Assembly: GCA_020161815.1 (NCBI GenBank)
Contig: JAIUOP010000001.1
Coordinates: forward strand, 124,001 to 188,000
Length of the DNA stretch: 64,000 nt
Source of the DNA: Actinomycetota bacterium
GTDB taxonomy: Bacteria > Actinomycetota > Actinomycetes > Actinomycetales > Dermatophilaceae
Direction of reading: 5' to 3'
The notes under the pieces are model-generated. The model made no database searches and was not told the origin of the DNA. It saw nothing but the letters and a program-made list of their open reading frames with translations. Positions 8,301 to 16,294 of this stretch are shown piece after piece. A program made the position numbers and the translations under genes. Positions within the stretch are counted from its first letter, which is position 1. The number at the start of each line of letters is the position of its first letter.

Positions 8301-9014
8301 GTGACCGACGCCGACGCTGCCCCGCGCAGCGTCGGCGTCGTCGTCGTTGCGGCCGGTTCCGGCACCCGGCTGGGCGCCGCGGTGCCCAAGGCCTTCGTCC
8401 GGCTCGCCGGCCGCACGCTCCTGTCGTATGCCGTGGAGCGGGTCGTGCAGGTCCCCGGGCTGGCGTCGGTGGTGCTCGTCCTGCCCGAGGGCTGGCTGCC
8501 CGGTGAGCCCGGCTACGACCACGAGATCTCGCGCCACCTGCCGGCGGGGACGGCCTTCGTGGCCGGTGGCGCCAAGCGCGGCGACTCGGTGCGCAACGGC
8601 CTCGAGCGGCTCGACCCCGCCTGTGACGTCGTCCTCATCCACGACGCCGCGCGCTGCCTCACCCCGGTGAGCACCTTCGAGCGGGTCGTCGCCGCCGTGG
8701 GGGCGGGCGCTGCCGGAGCCGTTCCCGGCCTGCCGGTGGTCGACACGATCAAGACCGTCGACGCCGAGGGCGTCATCACCGGCACTCCCGACCGGGCCGC
8801 CCTGCGAGCGGTGCAGACGCCGCAGGGGTTCGACGCGAAGGTGCTGCGCACGGCATACGCCTCGGGGTTGAGCGCGACCGACGACGCCGCCCTCGTGGAG
8901 CTGACCGGTCACCACGTGCGCGTCGTCGAGGGCGACCCGCTCGCCTTCAAGGTGACCACCCCCGAGGACCTCGCGCACGCGGAGCGGATCGTGGCGGCAG
9001 GATGGTCGCCATGA
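8301..9014 (+). CDS. ispD: 2-C-methyl-D-erythritol 4-phosphate cytidylyltransferase
   Basis: Third step of the MEP isoprenoid pathway: joins CTP and methylerythritol phosphate. At 237 residues it has the normal family length. The signature [19 protein letters not shown] (residues about 13-31) is the CTP-binding glycine-rich loop, HDAARCLTP is the metal-binding region, and VQTPQGF lies near residue 175. The start is GTG at 8301. The stop overlaps the ATG of ispF (ATGA), so the two enzymes are coupled. Confidence 0.95.
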   Translation: MTDADAAPRSVGVVVVAAGSGTRLGAAVPKAFVRLAGRTLLSYAVERVVQVPGLASVVLVLPEGWLPGEPGYDHEISRHLPAGTAFVAGGAKRGDSVRNGLERLDPACDVVLIHDAARCLTPVSTFERVVAAVGAGAAGAVPGLPVVDTIKTVDAEGVITGTPDRAALRAVQTPQGFDAKVLRTAYASGLSATDDAALVELTGHHVRVVEGDPLAFKVTTPEDLAHAERIVAAGWSP

Positions 9015-9496
9015 GTGGGCTGCCGCGCGTCGGGATCGGGACCGACGTCCATGCGTATGCCGTGGACCCCGGTCGTGAGCTCTGGCTCGCCGGGCTGGCG
9101 TGGCCGGGGGAGCGTGGGCTCGAGGGCCACTCCGATGCCGACGTGGCCGCGCACGCAGCCTGCGATGCGATCTTCACCGCTGCGGGGATCGGCGACCTCG
9201 GGGCGCACTTCGGGACGTCCCGACCCGAGTTCGCGGGTGCCTCGGGGGTGACCCTGCTCGCCGAGGCCGCGCGGCTGGTGCGGGAGGCGGGCTACGAGAT
9301 CGGCAACATCGCGATCCAGGTCATCGGCAACCGCCCCAAGATCGGGTCACGGCGCGCCGAGGCGGAGGCGGCACTGTCACGATCGGCCGGCGCGCCGGTG
9401 TCGGTCAGCGGCACGACGACCGACGGGCTCGGCCTCACCGGCCGCGGCGAGGGCGTGGCCGCCATCGCGACCGCCCTGGTGGTTCCCATCCACTGA
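9011..9496 (+). CDS. ispF: 2-C-methyl-D-erythritol 2,4-cyclodiphosphate synthase
   Basis: MEP pathway enzyme that forms the cyclic diphosphate; a homotrimer using zinc. At 161 residues it has the usual length. The motif GIGTDVHAY (about 8-16) supplies Asp and His zinc ligands, [12 protein letters not shown] holds the third histidine, and the C-terminal [14 protein letters not shown] is conserved. ATG 9011 is preferred over ATG 9002 because it makes the ATGA overlap with ispD and fits homologues beginning shortly before [10 protein letters not shown]. Confidence 0.95.
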   Translation: MSGLPRVGIGTDVHAYAVDPGRELWLAGLAWPGERGLEGHSDADVAAHAACDAIFTAAGIGDLGAHFGTSRPEFAGASGVTLLAEAARLVREAGYEIGNIAIQVIGNRPKIGSRRAEAEAALSRSAGAPVSVSGTTTDGLGLTGRGEGVAAIATALVVPIH

Positions 9497-9548
9497 GTCG
9501 ACCCTTGTTCGCCTCGAGGGGGCGGGTCTGCCCGTGCGTCGCGGGCGG

Positions 9549-9665
9549 TCAGGCCGGCGGGTTGGCCTGGGGCGTCGGGGCGCTGCGGTTGCTGAGGACC
9601 GCACCGACGAGCAGGCCGAGGAACGCGGGCACGAGTCCCGCCGCCGTCGCGAACCAGCCACCCAT
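9549..9665 (-). CDS. 38-residue single-span membrane peptide
   Basis: A very short open frame beginning MGGWFATAAG at 9665. Its ATG shares the last base of the upstream regulator's stop (TGATG), the coupling seen between real genes in this window. Residues about 5-25 form one hydrophobic helix; the tail is Pro/Ala-rich (PTPQANPPA). It resembles no family I know. It could act with the regulator or as a small membrane component. Support is the tight coupling and good helix; conservation is untested. Confidence 0.5.
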   Translation of the reverse strand: MGGWFATAAGLVPAFLGLLVGAVLSNRSAPTPQANPPA

Positions 9666-10030
9666 CACGACTCCTCGGACCGCCGGGCGTGGGACCGGAC
9701 GCCGACACGGGGTGCCGGCCCTCGGTGTGGGCGGGTGGAGACGATGCGTGCCATCCGCTGGATCTCGGCGACATGGCAGCACAGGGCCTCGCGACCGGCC
9801 TCGGTCAGGCGTACGCTCGTGCGGAGGTGGCCGTCGACGGGCTGCTTGAGCAGCGTGATGTGGCCGACGCTCTCGAGGGTCTTCAGGTGCTTGGACAGGG
9901 CCGAGTCGGACAGGCCCGTCTCGTCGCGCAGCACGGCGAACTCCACCGCGCGATGCGGGACGAGGAGCGCACAGATGCGCAGGCGGTTGGGCTCGTGGAT
10001 GACCGCATCGAAGACAGGGTGCGGGCTCAT
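9665..10030 (-). CDS. Winged-helix transcriptional regulator
   Basis: A 121-residue DNA-binding protein of the MarR/ArsR-like winged-helix type. The helix-turn-helix is in FAVLRDETGLSDSALSKHLKTLESVGHI (about residues 30-60), followed by the wing and a helical tail. ATG 10030 is chosen because TAGGGT on the minus strand ends six bases before it, giving a leaderless transcript. An inverted repeat just upstream (10049-10067) is a likely self-operator. The stop overlaps the start of the 38-residue membrane peptide. The ligand is unknown; the divergent gene is mscR, 155 bp away. Confidence 0.8.
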   Translation of the reverse strand: MSPHPVFDAVIHEPNRLRICALLVPHRAVEFAVLRDETGLSDSALSKHLKTLESVGHITLLKQPVDGHLRTSVRLTEAGREALCCHVAEIQRMARIVSTRPHRGPAPRVGVRSHARRSEES

Positions 10031-10036
10031 GGCCAC

Positions 10037-10042
10037 ACCCTA
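10037..10042 (-). promoter_or_regulatory. -10 box for leaderless wHTH regulator gene
   Basis: TAGGGT on the minus strand lies six bases before the ATG at 10030. It decides between the GTG at 10036 and this ATG. Confidence 0.5.
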
Positions 10043-10048
10043 GGTTCC

Positions 10049-10067
10049 GTTTTCCGCCGTGGAAACC
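10049..10067. promoter_or_regulatory. Candidate operator of the wHTH regulator
   Basis: Inverted repeat GTTTTCC-GCCGT-GGAAACC (six of seven pairs match) lies just upstream of the regulator's -10 box, between it and divergent mscR. Placement suits autorepression and perhaps control of mscR. Confidence 0.45.
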
Positions 10068-10185
10068 GCGGTTTGCCTGATGGCCAACGGCACCACACGG
10101 CATACGCGTCGTCGCCCTTGCCCACGCGCAGGCGCCCGGCTTGGATGGAGCCAACGCCCCACCTCCCCGTGACAAAGGAGTCCCC

Positions 10186-11274
10186 ATGTCCCAGACCGTC
10201 AAGGCCGTCATCGCCCGCGCCAAGGGTGAGCCGGTCGAGCTCGTCGACATCGTCGTCCCGGACCCCGGGCCCGGTGAGGCGGTGGTCAAGGTCGAGGCGT
10301 GCGGGGTGTGCCACACCGACCTGCACTACCGCGAGGGCGGCATCAACGACGACTTCCCGTTCCTGCTCGGGCACGAGGCGGCGGGTGTGGTCGAGGCGGT
10401 CGGCGAGGGCGTGACCGACATCGCGCCCGGCGACTTCGTCATCCTCAACTGGCGGGCCGTGTGCGGCAACTGCCGCGCCTGCAACAAGGGCAAGCCCTGG
10501 TACTGCTTCGCCACCCACAACGCCAAGCAGAAGATGACCCTCACCGATGGCACCGAGCTCTCGCCGGCTCTGGGCATCGGGGCCTTCGCCGAGAAGACCC
10601 TCGTCGCCGCCGGCCAGTGCACCAAGGTCGACCCGGACGCCGAGGCCGCGGCCGTGGGCCTGCTCGGCTGTGGCGTCATGGCCGGCTTCGGCGCGGCCGT
10701 CAACACCGGCGGCATCGGCCTGGGTGACTCGCTCGCCGTCATCGGCTGCGGTGGTGTCGGCAACGCCGCCATCCAGGGCGGCAAGGTCGCCGGCGCGACG
10801 ACGATCATCGCCGTCGACGTGGACGACCGGAAGCTCGAGCAGGCCAAGCGCTTTGGCGCCACCCACACGGTGAACTCCAAGAACGAGGACGCCGTGGAGA
10901 AGATCCGCGAGTACACCGGCGGCTTCGGCGCCGATGTCGTCGTCGAGGCGGTCGGCCGCCCGGAGACCTACGAGCAGGCGTTCTTTGCGCGCGACCTCGC
11001 GGGAACCGTTGTGCTGGTGGGGGTTCCGACGCCGGAGAAGACGCTCACCCTGCCGCTCATCGAGATCTTCGGCCGCGGTGGCGCGCTCAAGTCGAGCTGG
11101 TACGGCGACTGCCTGCCCTCGCGCGACTTCCCGATGCTCGTCGACCTCTACAAGCAGGGCCGCTTCGACCTCGGGTCGTTCGTCACCGAGAAGATCGGCA
11201 TCGGCGACGTCGAGGCCGCCTTCGAGAAGATGCACCACGGCGACGTCCTCCGTTCCGTCGTCGTCCTGGACTGA
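10186..11274 (+). CDS. mscR: S-(hydroxymethyl)mycothiol dehydrogenase / S-nitrosomycothiol reductase
   Basis: Zinc- and NAD-dependent class III-type alcohol dehydrogenase that oxidises the formaldehyde-mycothiol adduct and reduces nitrosomycothiol. At 362 residues, it has catalytic zinc ligands in [14 protein letters not shown] (Cys about 38) and GHEAAG, a structural zinc loop [15 protein letters not shown] (about 88-102), and the NAD-binding [13 protein letters not shown] (about residue 188). Start ATG 10186 has AAAGGAG five bases upstream. The metallo-hydrolase nine bases downstream is the usual partner, as in Rv2259-Rv2260. The cofactor pathway begins with mshA at the left edge. Confidence 0.93.
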   Translation: MSQTVKAVIARAKGEPVELVDIVVPDPGPGEAVVKVEACGVCHTDLHYREGGINDDFPFLLGHEAAGVVEAVGEGVTDIAPGDFVILNWRAVCGNCRACNKGKPWYCFATHNAKQKMTLTDGTELSPALGIGAFAEKTLVAAGQCTKVDPDAEAAAVGLLGCGVMAGFGAAVNTGGIGLGDSLAVIGCGGVGNAAIQGGKVAGATTIIAVDVDDRKLEQAKRFGATHTVNSKNEDAVEKIREYTGGFGADVVVEAVGRPETYEQAFFARDLAGTVVLVGVPTPEKTLTLPLIEIFGRGGALKSSWYGDCLPSRDFPMLVDLYKQGRFDLGSFVTEKIGIGDVEAAFEKMHHGDVLRSVVVLD

Positions 11275-11283
11275 GGAGTTCGT

Positions 11284-11946
11284 ATGCCGTCCGCTGACCT
11301 TTCGCTGCCCACCTCACCGGGGGGCGTGCGCATCGACCGGGTGGTCACCTCGGGGCAGTTCTGCCTCGACGGGGGCTGCTGGGACGTCGACAACAACGTG
11401 TGGATCATCGGCAATGACGAGGAGTGCCTCGTCGTCGACTGTGCCCACGAGGCCGACAAGATCGTGGCCGGGATCGGGGGCCGCCGCGTCGTGGCGCTGG
11501 TCTGCACCCACGGTCACAACGACCACGTGAACGCCTCGGACGAGGTCAAGGCGGCGACGGGCGGCCAGACCTGGCTCAACCCGGCGTGCCGGGTGCTCTG
11601 GGACCAGTCCCAGACGAGTGAGCCGGACCACGAGCTGTCGGACGGCCAGGTGTTCTCGGTGGGCGACGTGGAGATCACGGCGCTGCACACCCCGGGGCAT
11701 GCGCCGGGTGCCACCTGCCTGTCGATCCCGTCCCTGGGGGTGCTGCTCTCGGGCGACACCCTGTTCAACGGTGGGCCGGGCGCGACGGGGCGTTCGTACA
11801 GCGACTTCCCGACGATCATCGATTCGATCCGCGACCGGCTGCTGACCCTGCCCGAGGAGACGATCGTGCTCACCGGCCACGGGGATGCCACGTCGATCGG
11901 GGCCGAGAAGCCGCACCTCGAGGAGTGGATCGCCCGCGGCCACTGA
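11284..11946 (+). CDS. Metallo-beta-lactamase-fold hydrolase, mscR partner
   Basis: A 220-residue hydrolase with the zinc motif THGHNDH (about residues 77-83), a downstream histidine in HTPGHAPG and the aspartate/histidine in SGDTLF and TGHGD. It is of the glyoxalase II-like subgroup. Because it directly follows mscR and is probably co-transcribed, the likely substrate is the formyl-mycothiol or another mycothiol thioester produced from formaldehyde; this is inferred from context. The open frame of the convergent PAP2 gene extends antisense into its 3' half. Confidence 0.88.
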   Translation: MPSADLSLPTSPGGVRIDRVVTSGQFCLDGGCWDVDNNVWIIGNDEECLVVDCAHEADKIVAGIGGRRVVALVCTHGHNDHVNASDEVKAATGGQTWLNPACRVLWDQSQTSEPDHELSDGQVFSVGDVEITALHTPGHAPGATCLSIPSLGVLLSGDTLFNGGPGATGRSYSDFPTIIDSIRDRLLTLPEETIVLTGHGDATSIGAEKPHLEEWIARGH

Positions 11947-12692
11947 CGACAGCGCGAGGACCCGACCGAGCGCCAGCGAGGGAGGCCCGGAGCGCGGAGG
12001 AAGTGGCCGAGTGGGCGCGGCCAATAACTCGCAGACAGTCGAAAGTAGACGAGGAGCTGCCTCGAGGCATTCGAGGCAGCTCCTCGTCTACTTTCGACTG
12101 TTGTGAAGGGCGGGTGCGTGACGGGGGTGCGGCATACGGCACGTTCGGCACGCATGTCCACGCGCGAGGCCGCCGCGGAGGCCGCGAAATCAGCAGGGGA
12201 CGTTGACCCAGGACCCATCCGAGCGCGCTCGGCCACGAACCGCACCGCCGCCTCCACCACGGTGTGGGCGAGCCAGGCCGCGAGCGCGCCCAGGGCGAAC
12301 CCGCCGAGCACATCCGGCCAGTGGTGCACCTCGGCCATCACCCTGGACATGCCGAGCAGCAGGGTCAGGCCCGTGAGCACCCACCCGATGCGCCGGTTGA
12401 AGAAGAGCACGACCGCGGCGATCGCTGCCGATGCGGTGGCATGGTCCGAGGGGAAGCCGTTGTCGGCGGCATGGGCGATGAGGGGCGCCACGTGGTCGAC
12501 GACGAAAGGTCGAGGGTCGTCCCAGAGCGCGCCGGCGAGGGTGGCGAGCGCGCCGGCGAGGCTGAGCGCGAGCACGCCGGTGAGGGCGAAGGGCAGCTTC
12601 GTGCTCCTCCTGGCGAGCAGCCAGGCCACCGCGGCGCCGGCAGCGACGACGAAGAGCATGGCGTTGGCGACGACGATGACCACGGAGTTCAC
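11514..12692 (-). CDS. PAP2-superfamily phosphatase with abnormal run-on 3' end
   Basis: Membrane phosphatase of the PAP2/undecaprenyl-diphosphatase type. The first ~165 codons are convincing: four to five membrane helices and the three catalytic blocks DDPRPF, FPSDHA and SRVMAEVHHWPD. After about 12200 the frame has no stop and runs through a GGCATAC hairpin repeat, through the 67-bp palindrome at 12035-12101, and antisense into the hydrolase gene until 11514; these last ~225 codons look non-native. The original stop was probably lost when the repeats arrived. The GTG at 12692 is placed by a TAGGGT -10 box eight bases upstream. The protein may be functional with an odd tail, or decaying. Confidence 0.55.
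   Translation of the reverse strand: MNSVVIVVANAMLFVVAAGAAVAWLLARRSTKLPFALTGVLALSLAGALATLAGALWDDPRPFVVDHVAPLIAHAADNGFPSDHATASAAIAAVVLFFNRRIGWVLTGLTLLLGMSRVMAEVHHWPDVLGGFALGALAAWLAHTVVEAAVRFVAERARMGPGSTSPADFAASAAASRVDMRAERAVCRTPVTHPPFTTVESRRGAASNASRQLLVYFRLSASYWPRPLGHFLRAPGLPRWRSVGSSRCRQWPRAIHSSRCGFSAPIDVASPWPVSTIVSSGRVSSRSRIESMIVGKSLYERPVAPGPPLNRVSPESSTPRDGIDRQVAPGACPGVCSAVISTSPTENTWPSDSSWSGSLVWDWSQSTRHAGLSQVWPPVAALTSSEAFTWSL
12035..12101. repeat. 67-bp perfect palindromic element, copy 1
   Basis: Two 31-base arms match perfectly around the 5-base centre GGCAT; the outer end reads ACAGTCGAAAGTAGACGAGG. A second, imperfect copy of equal length is at 12774-12840, so the pair brackets the PAP2 gene. 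It could form a 31-bp hairpin in RNA or a cruciform in DNA. No transposase is near. Confidence 0.9.
12116..12153. repeat. 38-bp GGCATAC hairpin repeat, copy 1
   Basis: GCGTG...GGCACGC ends with GGTGCGGCATACGGCAC in the centre; closely similar units are at 40648-40684 and 40709-40746. It lies inside the run-on part of the PAP2 frame. Confidence 0.7.
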
Positions 12693-12700
12693 GGGCGCCG

Positions 12701-12706
12701 ACCCTA
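12701..12706 (-). promoter_or_regulatory. -10 box of the PAP2 gene
   Basis: TAGGGT on the minus strand, eight bases before the GTG at 12692, suggests a leaderless or near-leaderless transcript. Confidence 0.45.
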
Positions 12707-12773
12707 GGGAGCGAAACTGCGCGCCGGCTGGATGCCGGCTGGCCGAGGGATGGGAGCGGCCCGCGCCTCCCAG

Positions 12774-12840
12774 ACAGTCGAAAGTAGACGAGGAGCCACC
12801 TCGAGGCATTCGAGAGAGCTCCTCGGCTACTTTCGACTGT
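12774..12840. repeat. 67-bp palindromic element, copy 2 (imperfect)
   Basis: Same length, ends and GGCAT centre as copy 1, with about five substitutions that leave mismatches in the stem. It lies between the divergent PAP2 and cysS genes, ending 42 bp before the cysS -10 box, so it may affect the cysS promoter. Both copies are preceded by CAG. Confidence 0.88.
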
Positions 12841-12882
12841 GGGGGTGGGGAGGACGCGGCATAACGCTGAATGTGCCGCCCG

Positions 12883-12888
12883 TAGACT
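12883..12888 (+). promoter_or_regulatory. -10 box for leaderless cysS
   Basis: TAGACT lies seven bases before the GTG at 12896 and no ribosome site intervenes. Confidence 0.5.
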
Positions 12889-12895
12889 TGGGCGG

Positions 12896-14332
12896 GTGAC
12901 CCTCAGACTCCAGGACTCGCTCACCGGCGAGCTGCGCGACTTCGTCCCCGTGACCCCGGGCAAGGTCGGCATCTACATCTGCGGGCTCACCACCCAGGCC
13001 CCGCCGCACCTGGGGCACGTGCGCTTCGCCGTCGCCTTCGACGTGCTCCGCCGCTGGCTCACCCGCGGGCACGGCTACGACGTCACGCTCATCCGCAATG
13101 TCACCGACATCGATGACAAGATCCTCACCAAGTCGGCCGAGACCGGAGAGCCCTGGTATGCCGTGAGCTACCGCAACGAGGTCGAGACCAGTGCCGCTCT
13201 GGCCGGGTTGGGGGTGCTGCCGCCGACCTACGAGCCGCGCGCCACCGGGCACGTCCCCGAGATGGTCACGCTCATGGAGCAGATCATCGAGAAGGGCCAC
13301 GCCTACCCGGCCGGCGACGGCAGTGGCGATGTCTACTTCGACGTGCGCTCGTGGCCGAGCTATGGCGCCCTGACCAAGCAGCGCATCGACGACATGGCCG
13401 CCGCCGAGGATGCCGACCCGCGCGGCAAGCGCGATCCCCGCGACTTCGCCCTGTGGAAGGGGCACAAGAGCGACGAGCCGGCGACGGCCTCGTGGCCCAC
13501 GCCGTTCGGCCCCGGTCGCCCCGGCTGGCACCTCGAGTGCTCGGCGATGGCCCGCAAGTACCTCGGTGACACCTTCGACATCCACGGCGGCGGCGTCGAC
13601 CTGCGCTTCCCGCACCACGAGAACGAGCTTGCCCAGTCCACCGCCGCCGGCCTCGGCTTCGCGAACTACTGGCTGCACAACGGCTGGGTCACCATGGGCG
13701 GCGAGAAGATGAGCAAGTCGCTCGGCAACAGCCTGCGCGTCTCGACCGTGCTCGAGGAGCACCGCCCCCTCGTCGTCCGCTACTACCTCACGGCGGCGCA
13801 CTACCGCTCGATGATCGAGTACCAGGAGACCTCGCTCGCCGAGGCCGCCTCCGCCGTCGAGCGGATCGAGGGCTTCCTCAAGCGCGCCCTCCCGGGTGTC
13901 GTCACGGCCATGCCCACGGGCGACGAGGAGCTGCCCGAGGACTTCCGCGCATCCCTCGACGACGACCTCGGCGTCTCCGGCGCTCTCGCCGTCATCCACG
14001 AGACCGTGCGGGCCGGCAACACCGCGCTCGACGAGGGTGACCTGGAGGACGCCGCGGACGCGGCACGACTCGTCGTCGCGATGACCGACGTCCTTGGGGT
14101 CAACCCCCTCGACCCCACGTGGAGTGGCGGCGACGGCGCGAACGAGGACGCGATGGCGGCCCTGGACTCCCTCGTCCGGGACCGCGTCGCGGCCCGCGCC
14201 AAGGCCCGCGCTGCCCGCGACTGGGCGACCGCGGATGCCATCCGTGACGAGCTGACTGAGGCCGGGATCGCGGTCGAGGACACGGCGGCCGGGGCCCGAT
14301 GGTCCCTGGCCCGAGGGAAGGCTGAGCACTGA
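12896..14332 (+). CDS. cysS: Cysteinyl-tRNA synthetase
   Basis: Class I aminoacyl-tRNA synthetase charging tRNA-Cys. At 478 residues it matches CysS and is longer than the related mycothiol ligase MshC (about 410). The catalytic HIGH motif appears as PHLGHVR (about 40-46), the KMSKS loop is exact (EKMSKSLGN, about 275), and zinc-site residues are in [14 protein letters not shown] and [10 protein letters not shown]. The GTG start is set by TAGACT seven bases upstream. The stop overlaps the ATG of the next gene (TGATG). The order ispF-cysS-SpoU methylase matches Rv3581c-Rv3579c, interrupted here by about 3.4 kb. Confidence 0.95.
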   Translation: MTLRLQDSLTGELRDFVPVTPGKVGIYICGLTTQAPPHLGHVRFAVAFDVLRRWLTRGHGYDVTLIRNVTDIDDKILTKSAETGEPWYAVSYRNEVETSAALAGLGVLPPTYEPRATGHVPEMVTLMEQIIEKGHAYPAGDGSGDVYFDVRSWPSYGALTKQRIDDMAAAEDADPRGKRDPRDFALWKGHKSDEPATASWPTPFGPGRPGWHLECSAMARKYLGDTFDIHGGGVDLRFPHHENELAQSTAAGLGFANYWLHNGWVTMGGEKMSKSLGNSLRVSTVLEEHRPLVVRYYLTAAHYRSMIEYQETSLAEAASAVERIEGFLKRALPGVVTAMPTGDEELPEDFRASLDDDLGVSGALAVIHETVRAGNTALDEGDLEDAADAARLVVAMTDVLGVNPLDPTWSGGDGANEDAMAALDSLVRDRVAARAKARAARDWATADAIRDELTEAGIAVEDTAAGARWSLARGKAEH

Positions 14333-15273
14333 TGGCAGGCAACTCCCAGCGGCGCGGGGCAGTGCGCAAGTCCTCCAAGAAGGGTGCCACCGTCGGCTCC
14401 GGAGGCCAGCGCCGCCGCGGGCTCGAGGGCAAGGGCCCGACCCCCAAGGCCAGCGACCGGCCCAACCACAAGGCCCACAAGTTCGCCAAGGCTGCGGCCA
14501 AGAACGCTCCGGCCCGTCGCCCGCAGCGCCGTGACAAGGCGAGCAGCGAGATGGTCGCCGGGCGCAATGCCGTCGTCGAGGCCCTGCGCGCCGACATCCC
14601 GGTGACCACGATGTACGTCGCCGGTCGGGTCGACGCCGACGACCGCGTGAGGGAAGCCCTCAAGATCGCGGGGGAACGCGGCATACCTGTCCTGGAGACG
14701 CCGCGCGGTGAGCTGGACCGGTTGACCGACAACGCTGTTCACCAAGGACTGGCGATCCAGGTCCCCCCTTATGAGTACGCCCACCCCGGTGACTTCGTCG
14801 ACCCCGAGACCCCGGGCATCCCGCTCGTCGTCGCCCTCGACGGCATCACCGACCCGCGCAACCTCGGGGCGATCATCCGGTCGGTCGCGGCCTTCGGCGG
14901 CCACGGCGTCGTCGTCCCGGCGCGCCGCTCCGTCGGCATGACCGCCTCCGCGTGGAAGACCTCCGCCGGTGCCGCCGCCCGCATCCCGGTCGCGCAGGTG
15001 AGCAACCTCAACAACGCGCTCAAGGACTTCAAGAAGGCCGGCTTCTTCGTCATCGGCCTCGACATGGACGGCGACGTCGAGCTGCCCGACCTCGAGCTGG
15101 CCTCCGAGCCCCTGGTCATCGTCGTCGGCTCCGAGGGCAAGGGCCTCTCGCGCCTCACGAGCGAGAACTGCGACCAGATCGTCTCGATCCCCATGCACGC
15201 GGCGACCGAGTCGCTCAACGCCGGCATCGCCGCCGGCGTCACCCTGTATGAGGTGGCCCGCCGCCGCCGCTGA
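14332..15273 (+). CDS. rlmB: SpoU-family 23S rRNA 2'-O-methyltransferase (RlmB-like)
   Basis: A 313-residue SPOUT methyltransferase. A very basic tail (residues 1-70, rich in Lys/Arg/Gly) probably contacts rRNA. It is followed by the substrate-binding domain beginning [13 protein letters not shown] (about 77) and the knotted catalytic domain with [11 protein letters not shown] (about 180), [11 protein letters not shown] (about 264) and [14 protein letters not shown] (about 295). The ATG overlaps the cysS stop, indicating coupled translation. The exact rRNA position modified cannot be read from sequence; RlmB-type G2251 is the usual assignment. Confidence 0.88.
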   Translation: MAGNSQRRGAVRKSSKKGATVGSGGQRRRGLEGKGPTPKASDRPNHKAHKFAKAAAKNAPARRPQRRDKASSEMVAGRNAVVEALRADIPVTTMYVAGRVDADDRVREALKIAGERGIPVLETPRGELDRLTDNAVHQGLAIQVPPYEYAHPGDFVDPETPGIPLVVALDGITDPRNLGAIIRSVAAFGGHGVVVPARRSVGMTASAWKTSAGAAARIPVAQVSNLNNALKDFKKAGFFVIGLDMDGDVELPDLELASEPLVIVVGSEGKGLSRLTSENCDQIVSIPMHAATESLNAGIAAGVTLYEVARRRR

Positions 15274-15412
15274 CCGGGCGTGGGGAGTCCTCCCCGCCGT
15301 CCAATCGGTGCAGGTGGCCTCGTGCGCGGGCACTGTGTGAAAGGATCGGCCATGGCCCGGGAGCGCTCCGGGTGAAGGGGCTCGCCCCTTGTGGACTTCA
15401 GGAGGGACAACC

Positions 15413-15757
15413 ATGTCTGACTACGGCACCCCGCCGCCCCCGCCCCCCGCTGGTGGTGGCTACTCGGCCCCGCCGCCCCCGATGGGTGGTGGCGGCACCC
15501 CGCCGCCGAACAACCTCGTGCTCGCGATCCTCGGCCTGCTCTGCTGCTGGCCGGTCGGCATCCCGGCCGTCGTCTTCGCCGCGCAGGTCAACGGCAAGTG
15601 GGCCTCGGGGGACCACGCCGGCGCCGTCGACGCCTCGGCCAAGGCCAAGAAGTTCGGCATGATCGCCCTCATCCTGGGCATCATCGTCACCGTCCTCTAC
15701 GTCATCCTCATGATGATGGGCGTCGTCGCGAGCTCGTCCACCAGCTCCTCGATGTGA
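15413..15757 (+). CDS. CD225/dispanin family membrane protein
   Basis: A 114-residue protein with a Pro/Gly-rich cytoplasmic N-terminus (residues 1-36) and two membrane helices: about 37-58 (LVLAILGLLCCWPVGIPAVVF) and about 83-108. The paired cysteines before the second half of helix one and the polar linker VNGKWASGDHAGAVDASAKAKK are typical of the CD225 family. The role is unknown in bacteria. GGAGGG seven bases before ATG 15413 fixes the start. Its stop overlaps the GTG of the DUF2752 gene, forming a two-gene membrane operon. Small hairpins around 15357-15390 precede it. Confidence 0.82.
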   Translation: MSDYGTPPPPPPAGGGYSAPPPPMGGGGTPPPNNLVLAILGLLCCWPVGIPAVVFAAQVNGKWASGDHAGAVDASAKAKKFGMIALILGIIVTVLYVILMMMGVVASSSTSSSM

Positions 15758-16212
15758 CGCAGGCCGACCTGACGACGTCGGCGCCCTCGCACCCCGCGGA
15801 TCCCGCGGTGGGTCGGGGGCGCCGACTCGTTCTGCCCGCGGTCTCGCTCGCCGGTGCGGCCCTGTTCGCCCTGTCGACGCACCTGGTCAACCCCGAGGTG
15901 CCGGGCCGGTGGCCGACCTGCCCCTGGCTGCTCCTCACCGGCACCTACTGCCCCGGCTGCGGCACCCTGCGCGCCACCCACGCCCTCACCGAGGGCGACC
16001 TGTTCACCGCGCTGCAGCGCAACCCGCTCACCGTCTTCAGCTACGTCGTCCTCGCCATCGGCTTCGGTCGCTGGGTGCGGCGGCTGTGGCGCGGCGAGCC
16101 GCGCGAGCTGATCGCCCCCGCGTGGAGCCTCTACCTGCTCTTCTGGGCCATCCTCGCCTTCTGGGTGCTGCGCAACGTGCCCGGCCTCGGGTTCCTCGGC
16201 CCCGGGACCTGA
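15754..16212 (+). CDS. DUF2752 membrane protein
   Basis: A 152-residue protein with three to four membrane helices. The family signature GTYCPGCGTLRATHALTEGD sits at about residues 65-84, with two cysteines in CPGCG. The GTG at 15754 overlaps the stop of the preceding CD225 gene (GTGA), so the two are translated together; this pairing is common in actinobacteria. The function is unknown. A strong hairpin follows the stop. Confidence 0.85.
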   Translation: MTQADLTTSAPSHPADPAVGRGRRLVLPAVSLAGAALFALSTHLVNPEVPGRWPTCPWLLLTGTYCPGCGTLRATHALTEGDLFTALQRNPLTVFSYVVLAIGFGRWVRRLWRGEPRELIAPAWSLYLLFWAILAFWVLRNVPGLGFLGPGT

Positions 16213-16240
16213 CCCGCCCATCCGCGTCCCCGCCAAGGAC

Positions 16241-16274
16241 GAAGGGCCGCTCCCCACCGGGGGAGCGGCCCTTC
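16241..16274. terminator. Bidirectional terminator hairpin
   Basis: Fifteen-base arms (GAAGGGCCGCTCCCC and its complement) with a 4-base loop between convergent DUF2752 and RDD genes. There is no long T run, as usual in high-GC actinobacteria. Confidence 0.8.
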
Positions 16275-16294
16275 GACGTCAAGAAGGTTGTGGC

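Noticed and set aside
12103-12864. Plus-strand open frame opposite the PAP2 gene as a gene
   Set aside because: It is antisense to a clear PAP2 catalytic region and includes both palindromes; no family features.
12896-14332. MshC (mycothiol ligase) rather than CysS
   Set aside because: Length of 478 residues, the exact KMSKS loop and the ispF-cysS-SpoU context favour CysS.
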